A stretch of DNA of 64,000 nucleotides, taken from the NCBI RefSeq assembly GCF_005795905.1, contig NZ_VAWE01000001.1, positions 7,629,501 to 7,693,500 of the forward strand. The letters run 5' to 3'. This document shows, in pieces, positions 8,212 to 19,795 of the stretch (within the stretch, counting starts at the first letter, position 1; every line of letters begins with the position of its first letter). Below the pieces are notes generated by a model. The model worked only from the letters and a program-made list of their open reading frames with translations. It had not been told where the DNA came from and did not search any database. This DNA is from Streptomyces marianii. Its GTDB lineage: Bacteria; Actinomycetota; Actinomycetes; Streptomycetales; Streptomycetaceae. The translations under genes and the position numbers were made by a program.

Positions 8212-8382
8212 ATGGTCCCGTTGCTGCTGGTTCTCATACTCGCCGCGCTGCTTTTCGGTGCTGGATTCGCTCTCGAAGCGCTCTGGTGGATCGCCGCGAT
8301 CGTCCTCGTCGTCTGGCTGCTCGGTTTCGTCATCCGGCCGGCCGGGCCCGGTGGCGGCCGCGGACGCTGGTACCGCTGGTAA
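8212..8382 (+). CDS. Small hydrophobic membrane protein
   Basis: 56 aa, too short for most gene finders. GGAGG lies 8 bases before the ATG. It has two closely spaced hydrophobic segments (residues 3-20 and 24-41, with EALWW between) and a Gly/Arg-rich tail ending RGRWYRW. Such 50-60 aa hydrophobic proteins are widespread in Streptomyces and are often next to CsbD genes as stress-induced membrane proteins; here the CsbD gene lies just across the IS element. A strong terminator follows. Confidence 0.75.
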   Translation: MVPLLLVLILAALLFGAGFALEALWWIAAIVLVVWLLGFVIRPAGPGGGRGRWYRW

Positions 8383-8407
8383 GGCGGCTCCGGCCGCCGA
8401 CTGCCCG

Positions 8408-8448
8408 AACACGGGTGCCCCGGAAGGACCTTCCGGGGCACCCGTGTT
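8408..8448. terminator. Strong bidirectional hairpin terminator
   Basis: An 18-bp perfect inverted repeat (AACACGGGTGCCCCGGAA at 8408-8425 and its complement at 8431-8448) with a 5-base loop. It sits between the convergent small membrane protein gene and the LysR-effector-domain gene, so it can serve both. Confidence 0.85.
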
Positions 8449-8484
8449 CCCGTGTCCGGACGGCGCCCGAACGAACCCCGTGGA

Positions 8485-9282
8485 TCAGGAGCGGCGGCGC
8501 GGCTTGCCGGGCCGGGCACCCTTGCGTCCGGCGGGAGCGCCGCCACGCCCGGTGGCTGCACTGCGCCGTCCCCCGGTCGCGGTCTTGCCGCCGGCCGCCT
8601 CGCGCGCCGGGCGGCCGGAGCGCCGGGCCCTGTCCTTCGGCTGGTCCTTCGGGTGCTCGGCGGGGGAGGGGCGGCGGCCCCGCGTGCTGTTGACGGTCCT
8701 TCCGCGGACGATGCCGATGAAGTCGTCCACCAGATCGGTGGTCCGCTCCTCGGGCCAGGACAGGGCGACGCCAGACTGGGGGGCGTCGGTGACCGGGCGG
8801 TACGTGAGGTCCCTGCGGTGGTGCAGACGGGCGAGGGACTGCGGGACCACCAGCACACCCACCCCCGCGGCCACGAGCTCGATCGCGTCCGCGGTCGTCG
8901 CCGGCCGCTCGATCGCGGGACGTCCCGGGAAGTCCAGCCACTCGAGGGTGTCGTCCAGCGGGTGGAACACGATGTCCTCGGCGAGGTCCTCCAGGGACAC
9001 CTCGTCGACGGCCGCGATCGCGTGGTCCTTCGGCACGACGACCACCGTCGTCTCCGTGTAGAGCGGGATGGCGCTGAAGACGGCGCGGTCGACGGGCAGC
9101 CGCACCACACCGGCGTCGGCGCCCCCGTCGCGCAACAGCCCCGGCGCCTCGGCGGCCGGCACCGCGACGAGGTGCAGCGGGACGTCGGGCAGCCGCTCCT
9201 GCCAGATCCGCACCCATTTGCCAGGAGTCACGCCGGGTACGTAGGCGAGCCTGAACGAGGGGGGAGCTTCCGAGCCAGTCAC
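8485..9282 (-). CDS. LysR-type effector-binding domain protein without HTH
   Basis: 265 aa. Residues 8-205 are a LysR substrate-binding (periplasmic-binding-like) fold: FRLAYVPGVTPGKWVRIWQE, then alternate strands through VVRLPVDRAVFSAIPLY, DDTLEWLDFPGR and AAGVGVLVVPQSLARLH. There is no N-terminal helix-turn-helix. Instead the last ~65 residues are a disordered Arg/Lys/Ala/Gly-rich tail ending ARPGKPRRRS, which could bind nucleic acid nonspecifically. It is divergent from the DUF5997 gene 57 bp away, a pairing I know from other streptomycetes. Ligand unknown. Domain call is firm; function is open. Confidence 0.85.
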   Translation of the reverse strand: MTGSEAPPSFRLAYVPGVTPGKWVRIWQERLPDVPLHLVAVPAAEAPGLLRDGGADAGVVRLPVDRAVFSAIPLYTETTVVVVPKDHAIAAVDEVSLEDLAEDIVFHPLDDTLEWLDFPGRPAIERPATTADAIELVAAGVGVLVVPQSLARLHHRRDLTYRPVTDAPQSGVALSWPEERTTDLVDDFIGIVRGRTVNSTRGRRPSPAEHPKDQPKDRARRSGRPAREAAGGKTATGGRRSAATGRGGAPAGRKGARPGKPRRRS

Positions 9283-9339
9283 CGCTCCAGGTTATCCGGC
9301 GTGGTCGGAGCTCGTGCACGCGCTCGATATCCTTGACCC

Positions 9340-9741
9340 ATGACGTCGCACCACGGCACCCAGACCATGAAGCCCGCCACGGCGGCCAAGAAGCTGGGTG
9401 TGTACCTCGAAGCCACCCCTGCGGAGTTCCGGGAGGGCGTCGTCTCGCGCGACGAACTCAACGCGCTCCAGTCCGACCCGCCCGAGTGGCTCCGCGAGCT
9501 GCGGCGCAACGGCCCGCACCCCCGCCCCGTGGTCGCGGCGAAGCTGGGCGTCTCCATCTCCGGTCTGGCCCGTGGTGGTGTCACCGAGGCCCTGACCACG
9601 GAGCAGATCGAGGCGCTGAAGCAGGAGAGCCCCGAGTGGCTCCGGCGGGAGCGCGCGACCCAGGCCGAGGTGCGCAAGGAGGCCGTGCGCCTCAAGGAGA
9701 AGCGCACCGAGAAGGACACGGAGGCCGAGGGGCGTTCCTGA
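9340..9741 (+). CDS. DUF5997 family protein
   Basis: 133 aa, basic and helical. The core PATAAKKLGVYLEATPAEF, REGVVSRDELNALQSDPPEWL and VVAAKLGVSISGLARGGV resembles a small DNA-binding or HTH-like fold; the last 35 residues are a charged helix (ERATQAEVRKEAVRLKEKR). Molecular function is unknown. Divergent from the LysR-effector protein. ATG 9340 is used; an internal ATG at 9367 (MKPATAAKK) is possible because neither start has a strong ribosome site. Confidence 0.8.
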   Translation: MTSHHGTQTMKPATAAKKLGVYLEATPAEFREGVVSRDELNALQSDPPEWLRELRRNGPHPRPVVAAKLGVSISGLARGGVTEALTTEQIEALKQESPEWLRRERATQAEVRKEAVRLKEKRTEKDTEAEGRS

Positions 9742-9809
9742 CGGCAGGCACGCAGGCGGGCCGGGCGCCCCGGCCGGAGCCGCCCCGCGCCGCCGGGTGA
9801 CCACCGGCG

Positions 9810-10487
9810 TCAGTCCGTGATCCTCGTCCATGCGGTCGTGCCGAGCAGGCCCGTCTCGCCGATGTCGAGGCCGCCTTCCGGCTCCACGGTCTGCCGGTCG
9901 GCACCGACGCTCGGGCCGATCTCCACGTACACCCCGCTGCCCCGCAGGGACGCCGCGTCGACGGCGGAGTAGCGCCAGACGAACACGCTGCGTGCCGACT
10001 CCCCGGGGCGCAGCGGGACCGGGTGCGGACCGGGGTCGTCGAGCCGGGTGATCGGTTCCGGCCCCTTGAGTACCATCACGTCCATGGGCCGGTGGTCCAC
10101 GTCGCGCACCCGGACGTCCGGATAGCCGTTCAGCCGCTGAACGCGAGTGCCGCAGTTGGTGATCGTGACGGGCATGGCGCGCAGGCCCATGGTGGCGCTG
10201 ACCATGCCGGTCGACACCCGTATGCCCGAGGCCGGGCAGTTGTGCGCTCCGGGCGGAGGCCGCTCCACGCCGGCTTCCCGCGAGGGATCCCGCACACCGG
10301 ACGACGGCCGGGAGTCGGGAGGACCGGGTGCGCGAGGACCGGACGCCGGGTGCGGTGGGCGGGCGTCCGCTCCCGTCCGGGCGGGATCGGCCTCGCGGTC
10401 CAGCTCTGCCGACAGCCCGCACCCGGTGGCCAGGACCGCGGCCGACGCCGCGAGGGTCGCCGCACGCCTCAGCTCTCCGCCGTTCAT
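9810..10487 (-). CDS. Secreted lipoprotein, DUF4232-like
   Basis: 225 aa starting MNGGELRRAATLAAS with a lipobox-like LATGC at about residues 20-24, so a membrane-anchored exported lipoprotein is predicted. A Pro/Arg/Asp-rich linker (to about residue 80) leads to a domain with the DUF4232 look: MVSATMGLRAMPVTITNCG, YPDVRVRD, then PLRPGESARSVFVWR and a final VEIGPSVGADRQTVEPEGG. Function of DUF4232 is unknown; many are cell-surface proteins. The ATG at 10487 is chosen because it gives the signal peptide. No partner gene is evident. Confidence 0.8.
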   Translation of the reverse strand: MNGGELRRAATLAASAAVLATGCGLSAELDREADPARTGADARPPHPASGPRAPGPPDSRPSSGVRDPSREAGVERPPPGAHNCPASGIRVSTGMVSATMGLRAMPVTITNCGTRVQRLNGYPDVRVRDVDHRPMDVMVLKGPEPITRLDDPGPHPVPLRPGESARSVFVWRYSAVDAASLRGSGVYVEIGPSVGADRQTVEPEGGLDIGETGLLGTTAWTRITD

Positions 10488-10512
10488 GCCGTGATCATGG
10501 CACGCCGCTGCC

Positions 10513-10858
10513 ACCGTGCGGCGGGGGATTCGGGAGCCCGCTTCCGCAGGGGGCCGGTCCGCGCCCCGACGGTCCGCGCCATCGTGCCGGTGTCGGCAGG
10601 GCCGCTCCAACGGCTCGGCTTCACCGCCGACTTCGCGGGTGGACCGCCCACCGCACGCACCGTCCCACCGGACGCCGTCGCTCGGACCGTGCGGCGGGGG
10701 ATTCGGGAGCCCGCTTCCGCAGGGGGCCGGTCCGCGCCCCGACGGTCCGCGCCATCGTGCCGGTGTCGGCAGGGCCGCTCCAACGGCTCGGCTTCACCGC
10801 CGACTTCGCGGGTGGACCGCCCACCGCACGCACCGTCCCACCGGACGCCGTCGCTCGG
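10513..10858. repeat. Perfect 173-bp tandem duplication
   Basis: The stretch 10513-10685 (beginning ACCGTGCGGCGGGGGATTCG) is repeated without visible mismatch at 10686-10858, and a third copy starts at 10859 (ACCGT) but diverges after a few bases. It lies in the non-coding region upstream of the lipoprotein gene. No gene is evident inside the unit. Perfect identity indicates a recent duplication or a copy-number-variable tract. Confidence 0.9.
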
Positions 10859-10992
10859 ACCGTCCGGCGGGACGGTGCCGCCCGAACCGTCCCGTGGGCG
10901 GGGTGACGGCGTCCGGGGCACCTTGAGGCGGCCCGCGGCGGCGGACCCGGCGGTGGCCCGCGGGGACCCTCGCCGCCGGGGAGCGGTGAGCC

Positions 10993-11210
10993 ATGGCCCG
11001 TTCGCCCGTCGCCACCCGCGTACGGCTGGCCGACGACATCGCGGAGCAGCTCCGGCACCGGGACCCGCCGCGGCGGCGGAGGAGACCGCCGTGCACATCC
11101 GGGACTGCCGTGACCCCCGGACGCGCGCCCGGCCGACCGAGGACGCCGAGGCCGGTCACGGCGGCCGGGATCCCCGATGCCCCCGCCGTCGCCCGGCTGT
11201 CCGGCGGGGG
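10993..11210 (+). pseudogene. Relic of formate dehydrogenase delta subunit (fdsD)
   Basis: From the ATG at 10993 the frame reads MARSPVATRVRLADDIAEQL RHRDP, then loses sense; one base over, it continues AAAEETAVHIRDCRDPRTRA, and a second shift back gives DAPAVARLSG. Joined, these match the ~75-aa FdsD family (RLANDIA ... AVAxHIRxFWDPRMR ... DPVALAAVxRL). FdsD helps assemble NAD-dependent molybdenum formate dehydrogenase. Two frameshifts and loss of the FWDPR core residues mark it as decayed. No other fds gene is in the window. Confidence 0.55.
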
Positions 11211-11775
11211 GTCGGCTTCGGCCGCGCGGCGGGCTCCGCACCGGACGGCGGACCGGGCGTCCGGCGCGGCCGTGCACCTGCCGGGACCGCCGCGGGCCGC
11301 GTGGTCCGTCCCTCCGCCCGGAACCGGAGGGCGGGTGCGGCCGGGAGGGCCCGAGCCGCCGCTCCGGCCGTGCGGACCCGGTCACGCGACCGTCGCCGAC
11401 GGCGCGGGCCGGGGCCAGAGCCGCGTCGGAACGACCGGCGAAGAAGATCCGAATTGCCCCGATTGGTCGATATCGGTCAGGCTTGTACTGGCAGGACGGG
11501 AGCAGACCCGTGCGTGGACGGCAGGAGCAGGCCGCAAGGCGTCCGGGGTACGGCGCCGGAGCAGGCGCGCGGCGCCGGCGCCGGCGGTCCGTGGCCTGCC
11601 GGACCGCCGGACGCGGCGACCACCGGTGCCGTACGGCCGGCGGGCGCGGTGACCACTGGTGCGTACGGCCGCCGGGCGCGGTGTCGCCTCTGCGTATGCG
11701 TGTGCCCGCGCCCACCGACCTGAGTATCCGCTTCCCGACCTGTGAACCGCACGTCGTGCGACGAAGGAGAACCTC
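11211..11775. other. Intergenic region upstream of the dnaK operon
   Basis: 565 bp without a supportable gene. It should contain the promoter of the dnaK operon. I looked for the HspR operator (HAIR, CTTGAGT-N7-ACTCAAG) and the HrcA operator CIRCE and saw neither. AT-richer sequence around 11440-11490 (TTGCCCCGATTGGTCGATAT) is the most promoter-like part. The ribosome site GAAGGAG lies at about 11763-11769. Confidence 0.4.
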
Positions 11776-13683
<1,908 letters not shown>

Positions 13684-13691
13684 GACGGCAC

Positions 13692-14207
13692 ATGACCACC
13701 GACGACGTACCCGTTCCGCCGGAGGAGCCCCCCCGGGCACCGGCCGCGGAGGCACAGCCGGACATCGGGGAACCCGCCGAGGAACTCGACGAGATCCGGG
13801 ACCGCTGGCGGCGCTCCCTCGCGGATCTGGACAACCTCCGCAAGCGCCATGCGCGAGAGCTGCAACGCGAGCGGAGCGACGAACGGGCCCGTACGTCCGC
13901 GGCCTGGCTGCCCGTGGTCGACAACCTCGAACTCGCGCTCCAGCACGCGGGGTCCGACCCGTCCGCCGTGCTGGAGGGAGTCGAGGCCGTGCGCGACCTG
14001 GCCGTCGACGTCCTCCGGGGGCTCGGATACCCCCGCTACGAGGAGACGGGAGTGCCGTTCGACCCGGCCAGGCACGAGGTCGTCGGTCTCGTCGACGACC
14101 CCGAGGCCGCCCCCAACACCGTGGTCCGGGTGCAGCGGCCCGGTTACGGCGAGGGCGACCGGCAGCTGCGTCCCGCGTCCGTCGTGGTGAACAAGCGGCG
14201 GGAGTGA
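13692..14207 (+). CDS. grpE: Nucleotide exchange factor GrpE
   Basis: 171 aa. A coiled-coil N-terminal half (ELDEIRDRWRRSLADLDNLR KRHARELQRE region) leads to the beta domain with WLPVVDNLELALQHAG, GVEAVRDLAVDVLRGLGY and the conserved end PNTVVRVQRPGYGEGDRQLR PASVVV. It exchanges ADP for ATP on DnaK. It starts 8 bp after dnaK and its stop overlaps the next gene's region, so the genes are co-translated. Confidence 0.95.
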   Translation: MTTDDVPVPPEEPPRAPAAEAQPDIGEPAEELDEIRDRWRRSLADLDNLRKRHARELQRERSDERARTSAAWLPVVDNLELALQHAGSDPSAVLEGVEAVRDLAVDVLRGLGYPRYEETGVPFDPARHEVVGLVDDPEAAPNTVVRVQRPGYGEGDRQLRPASVVVNKRRE

Positions 14208-14212
14208 CGCCC

Positions 14213-15163
14213 ATGGCGCGTGACTACTACGACGTGCTCGGCGTCGGCCGTGGCGCCGGTTCCGACGAGATCCAGGCGGCGTTCCGCAAGCTGGCCCGCC
14301 GGCACCACCCCGACGTCAACAGGGACCCGGAGGCCGAGGAGCGGTTCCGGGAGATCAACGAGGCGTACGGCGTGCTGTCCGACCCCGACACGCGCCGCCG
14401 CTACGACCGGTTCGGCGAGCACTTCCGGGACGTCCCGGAGGACTACGACGAGCGTGTCGCGGCCGCCGCGGGTGCCCGGGGCGGCGCCGGACCGGGCGGC
14501 GCCGGCCGCCGGGTCCGCTTCGTGTCCGACTTCGGCGACGGCTACGAGGGCGGCGCGGGCGTGGACTTCGAGGACCTGTTCGGCGGGCTGTTCGGCCGCG
14601 GCGGGACCGGGACCGGGGGGCCCGTGCCCGGCGCGGACCAGGAGGCGGAGCTCCCGCTCCGCGTCGAAGAGGCCTACCACGGCGGCAGACGCGGCATCAC
14701 CCTCTCGGGACCGGACGGTCCGCGGACCTACGACGTGAACGTTCCCCGCGGCGTCCTCGACGGCCAGCGCATCCGGCTGGCCGGAGAGGGCGGCCGGGGG
14801 AGCGGCGGCGGCTCGTCGGGCGACCTGTATCTGCGGGTGCGGATCACACCGGACTCGCGGTTCCGGCTGGAGGGCCGTGACATCCACGTGGTCCTCCCGG
14901 TCACCCCCTGGGAGGCCGCGCTCGGCGCCACCGTGCCCGTTTCCACCCCCGGCGGCACGGCGAAGGTCGCAGTGCCGGGCGGTTCCTCCAGCGGCCGCAG
15001 GCTGCGGCTGCGCGGTGAGGGGATGCCCAACCCCCGCGGCGGCGACGGGGACCTCTACGCGGAGGTCCGGATCATGGTGCCGCCGAAGCTCTCCGAACGC
15101 GAACGCGAACTGTTCGGCCGACTCGCCGCCGACACCACCTTCGACCCGAGGAAGCCAGGATGA
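14213..15163 (+). CDS. dnaJ: DnaJ/CbpA-type J-domain co-chaperone
   Basis: 316 aa from the ATG at 14213 (MARDYYDVLGVGRGAG). The J domain (1-65) has the catalytic HPD in RRHHPDVNRD. A Gly-rich and Phe-containing linker (about 85-145) follows, then two C-terminal beta domains (AELPLRVEEAYHGGRRGITL; VVLPVTPWEAALGATV; RLRGEGMPNPRGGDGDLYAE). There is no CxxCxGxG zinc domain, so this is a type II, CbpA-like J protein. The following gene encodes a CbpM-like partner, which supports that class. A GTG at 14204 overlapping the grpE stop is a possible upstream start. Confidence 0.93.
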   Translation: MARDYYDVLGVGRGAGSDEIQAAFRKLARRHHPDVNRDPEAEERFREINEAYGVLSDPDTRRRYDRFGEHFRDVPEDYDERVAAAAGARGGAGPGGAGRRVRFVSDFGDGYEGGAGVDFEDLFGGLFGRGGTGTGGPVPGADQEAELPLRVEEAYHGGRRGITLSGPDGPRTYDVNVPRGVLDGQRIRLAGEGGRGSGGGSSGDLYLRVRITPDSRFRLEGRDIHVVLPVTPWEAALGATVPVSTPGGTAKVAVPGGSSSGRRLRLRGEGMPNPRGGDGDLYAEVRIMVPPKLSERERELFGRLAADTTFDPRKPG

Positions 15164-15554
15164 CCCACGACCCCCGGTCCGCGGAGCGGGCCCCCGGGCA
15201 CCGCCCGGCGACACCACCGGCCCGGCAGTCGGGCGTGAACGTCGTCGTACGGCGCTACGCGATGGATCCGGTCCCGCGGCTGGACCTGGACGCCGTGGCA
15301 CGCCGCGCCTCCCTCCACCCCGAGGCCGTGCGGCGGTTCGTCGCGCTCGGCCTGATCGACGCGACCCGCGGCGCTGACGGACGGCTGTGGTTCGACCGGA
15401 GCGCGCCTTCGGCACTCGCCCGCATCCAACGCCTACGGGCCGGGCTGCACCTCAACTACGCCTCCCTCGGTCTGGTGCTCGATCTGCTCGACCGGATCAG
15501 CGAACTGGAGGACGCGCTGAGGCGCAGCAACGCCGGCGCCAGGAGTGATGAATC

Positions 15555-15564
<10 letters not shown>
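15160..15564 (+). CDS. CbpM-like chaperone modulator, MerR-type HTH
   Basis: 134 aa; ATGA overlap with dnaJ. After a ~30-residue variable leader it has [32 protein letters not shown] (MerR-like helix-turn-helix, about residues 43-75) and a helical tail ending with [15 protein letters not shown]. This is the CbpM architecture; CbpM binds the J domain of CbpA and blocks it. In the standard actinobacterial operon this position is held by the repressor HspR, so the protein might instead or also bind DNA. No HspR operator was seen upstream. Confidence 0.8.
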
Positions 15565-18199
<2,635 letters not shown>

Positions 18200-18203
<4 letters not shown>

Positions 18204-18658
18204 GCCCGGTGAACCCGACCGACACGGGCGGCAGAACGGTCGCGTGCACCGAGTGCGGCCGCGGGAACCGCGTGCCGGCGGCCGCCGACGGCCGTCCGCG
18301 CTGCGGGAGCTGCAAGGCCCCGCTCCCGTGGATCGCCGACGCGGGCGACGGCGACTTCGAGGAGGTCGCTCAGAGGGCCGCGCCCGTCGTACTCGTCGAC
18401 CTGTGGGCCACCTGGTGCGGACCGTGCCGTACGGTCGGTCCGGCGCTGGAGCAGGTCGCACGGGAACTGGCCGGTCGGATCAAGCTGGTCAGGGTCGACG
18501 TCGACCAGGCGCCGCGCATCGCGCAGAAGTTCCAGGTGCAGGCCGTACCTACCCTGATCCTGATGGACCGGGGAGAGGTGATCGCCCGACAGGCGGGCGC
18601 GGCCCCCGCACCCGCTCTGCGCCAGTGGGTCGAACAGGCCCTGCGAGGCCGCCGCTGA
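18200..18658 (+). CDS. Thioredoxin 2-type protein with N-terminal zinc ribbon
   Basis: 152 aa. CTECG (Cys16, Cys19) and CGSCK (Cys35, Cys38) form a zinc ribbon as in TrxC; the thioredoxin fold has the active site [10 protein letters not shown] (Cys73, Cys76) and the cis-proline loop [12 protein letters not shown]. Zinc-ribbon thioredoxins respond to oxidative stress, which fits the chaperone operon. The GTG start overlaps the clpB stop (GTGA). Last gene of the operon. Confidence 0.93.
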
Positions 18659-18722
18659 ACTCCCGCAAGCCGCCGAACGGAGGCCGCCCGTGAAGGAGAC
18701 CGATCCGCATCTCGACATGGTG

Positions 18723-18748
18723 CGTGCGGTGTCGCCGAACACCGCACG
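18723..18748. terminator. Inverted repeat after the chaperone operon
   Basis: CGTGCGGTGT (18723-18732) and ACACCGCACG (18739-18748) form a perfect 10-bp stem with a 6-base loop. It lies 65 bp after the thioredoxin stop and 18 bp before the next start. It can be a terminator for the operon or an operator for the downstream gene. Confidence 0.5.
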
Positions 18749-18765
18749 GCGGTAGCGTCAGTTCC

Positions 18766-19290
18766 ATGATCGTATGGCTCAACGGCACCCACGGCGCAGG
18801 CAAGACGACGACCAGTGCTCTTGTGCAGCAGCTGATCCCGGATTCACGGGTGTTCGACGCCGAGAAGGTCGGCGAGACACTCATGGACATCACGCCGGGG
18901 CTGCCCGAGACGGACAACTTCCAGCACTGGCCGCCGTGGAGGCCGCTCGTAGTCGAGACCGCTCGCCGCGTACTCGACTACACCGGCGGCACTCTGGTGA
19001 TGCCCATGACTGTCCTGATCGAGGAGTACTGGCGCGAGATCAGCACGGGCCTCGCCAACCATGCCATTCCGATACGGCACTTCGTCCTCCATGCCGACCA
19101 GGTCACCCTCTGTGAGCGCATCGCGGGCGACACTGTTCTTGGCCCCAACTCCCCGTTCCGTCTCAAATACCTTGAGCCCTATGCCGAGGCGGCCCGCACG
19201 TGGCTACACGGTGAGGCCGAGGTCATCGACACCACCCACCTCACGCCCGCACAGGCAGCCCTGCGGATCGCAGAGGCCGTCAAGAGTTGA
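18766..19290 (+). CDS. TmrB-like P-loop ATPase/kinase
   Basis: 174 aa starting MIVWLNGTHGAGKTTTSALV, with the P-loop GTHGAGKTT at residues 7-15 right at the N-terminus, as in TmrB (tunicamycin-resistance protein of Bacillus) and related small AAA proteins. Other fitting elements are VFDAEKVGETL, a PMTVLIEEYWREI strand-helix and a C-terminal EVIDTTHLTPAQAALRIAEA. Substrate unknown; resistance to tunicamycin is family knowledge and need not apply. The start is chosen because the conserved strand begins at the ATG. Confidence 0.85.
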   Translation: MIVWLNGTHGAGKTTTSALVQQLIPDSRVFDAEKVGETLMDITPGLPETDNFQHWPPWRPLVVETARRVLDYTGGTLVMPMTVLIEEYWREISTGLANHAIPIRHFVLHADQVTLCERIAGDTVLGPNSPFRLKYLEPYAEAARTWLHGEAEVIDTTHLTPAQAALRIAEAVKS

Positions 19291-19423
19291 GGCCCGCCCG
19301 CCACACGAAACAGGCCCGGCGAGGATTGGACACGGTTCTGCGGAACGTGTTCGGAGGACACGAGCGCGGAATGCCGAAGCCTCGCAGGTCACGGCGATGC
19401 CGTTGGACACCGAAACGCGGAAC

Positions 19424-19714
19424 CTACACGACGATGGTCAGATCGGGCTCCAGCCCGGCCCGGTGGACCATCCGCAGCAGCGCGGTGGCGAACAGCCCGT
19501 ACAGCGTGCCGATCTCCAGGATGCTCCCGTTCGGTGGTGAGAGCGGTGGAATCGACGCGAGCTTGCCGCACACGTTGGACGTGGACCCGGCGAGCCGGCC
19601 GACCCTGAGCGCCTGCATGGCCACCACCGTGCGGTCGGCGACGACGACGCTGCGGCGGCCGTCCCACCCCGCCGGGACGACGGGTTGCGGATTGCTTTGA
19701 ACACTCCGTGGCAC
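19424..19714 (-). pseudogene. Fragment of a class I SAM methyltransferase
   Basis: 96 codons from a GTG at 19714. The second half, SPPNGSILEIGTLYGLFATA LLRMVHRAGLEPDLTIVV, contains motif I of SAM-dependent methyltransferases (ILEIGTLYG), then stops at the point where the second strand ends with an acid. The remaining two thirds of a methyltransferase are missing, so it is probably a truncated relic. It is divergent from the surface protein gene. Confidence 0.45.
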
Positions 19715-19795
19715 GCGTCCGTATGGAACTCAAGCGGGTCCCCCACAGCCGTTCGCGTTCCACGCGCGAACCGGCAGAGACGCACAGGAGTTCCA

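Noticed and set aside
11211..11775. HspR (HAIR) or HrcA (CIRCE) operator upstream of dnaK
   Set aside because: Searched by eye for both consensus inverted repeats; no acceptable match found.
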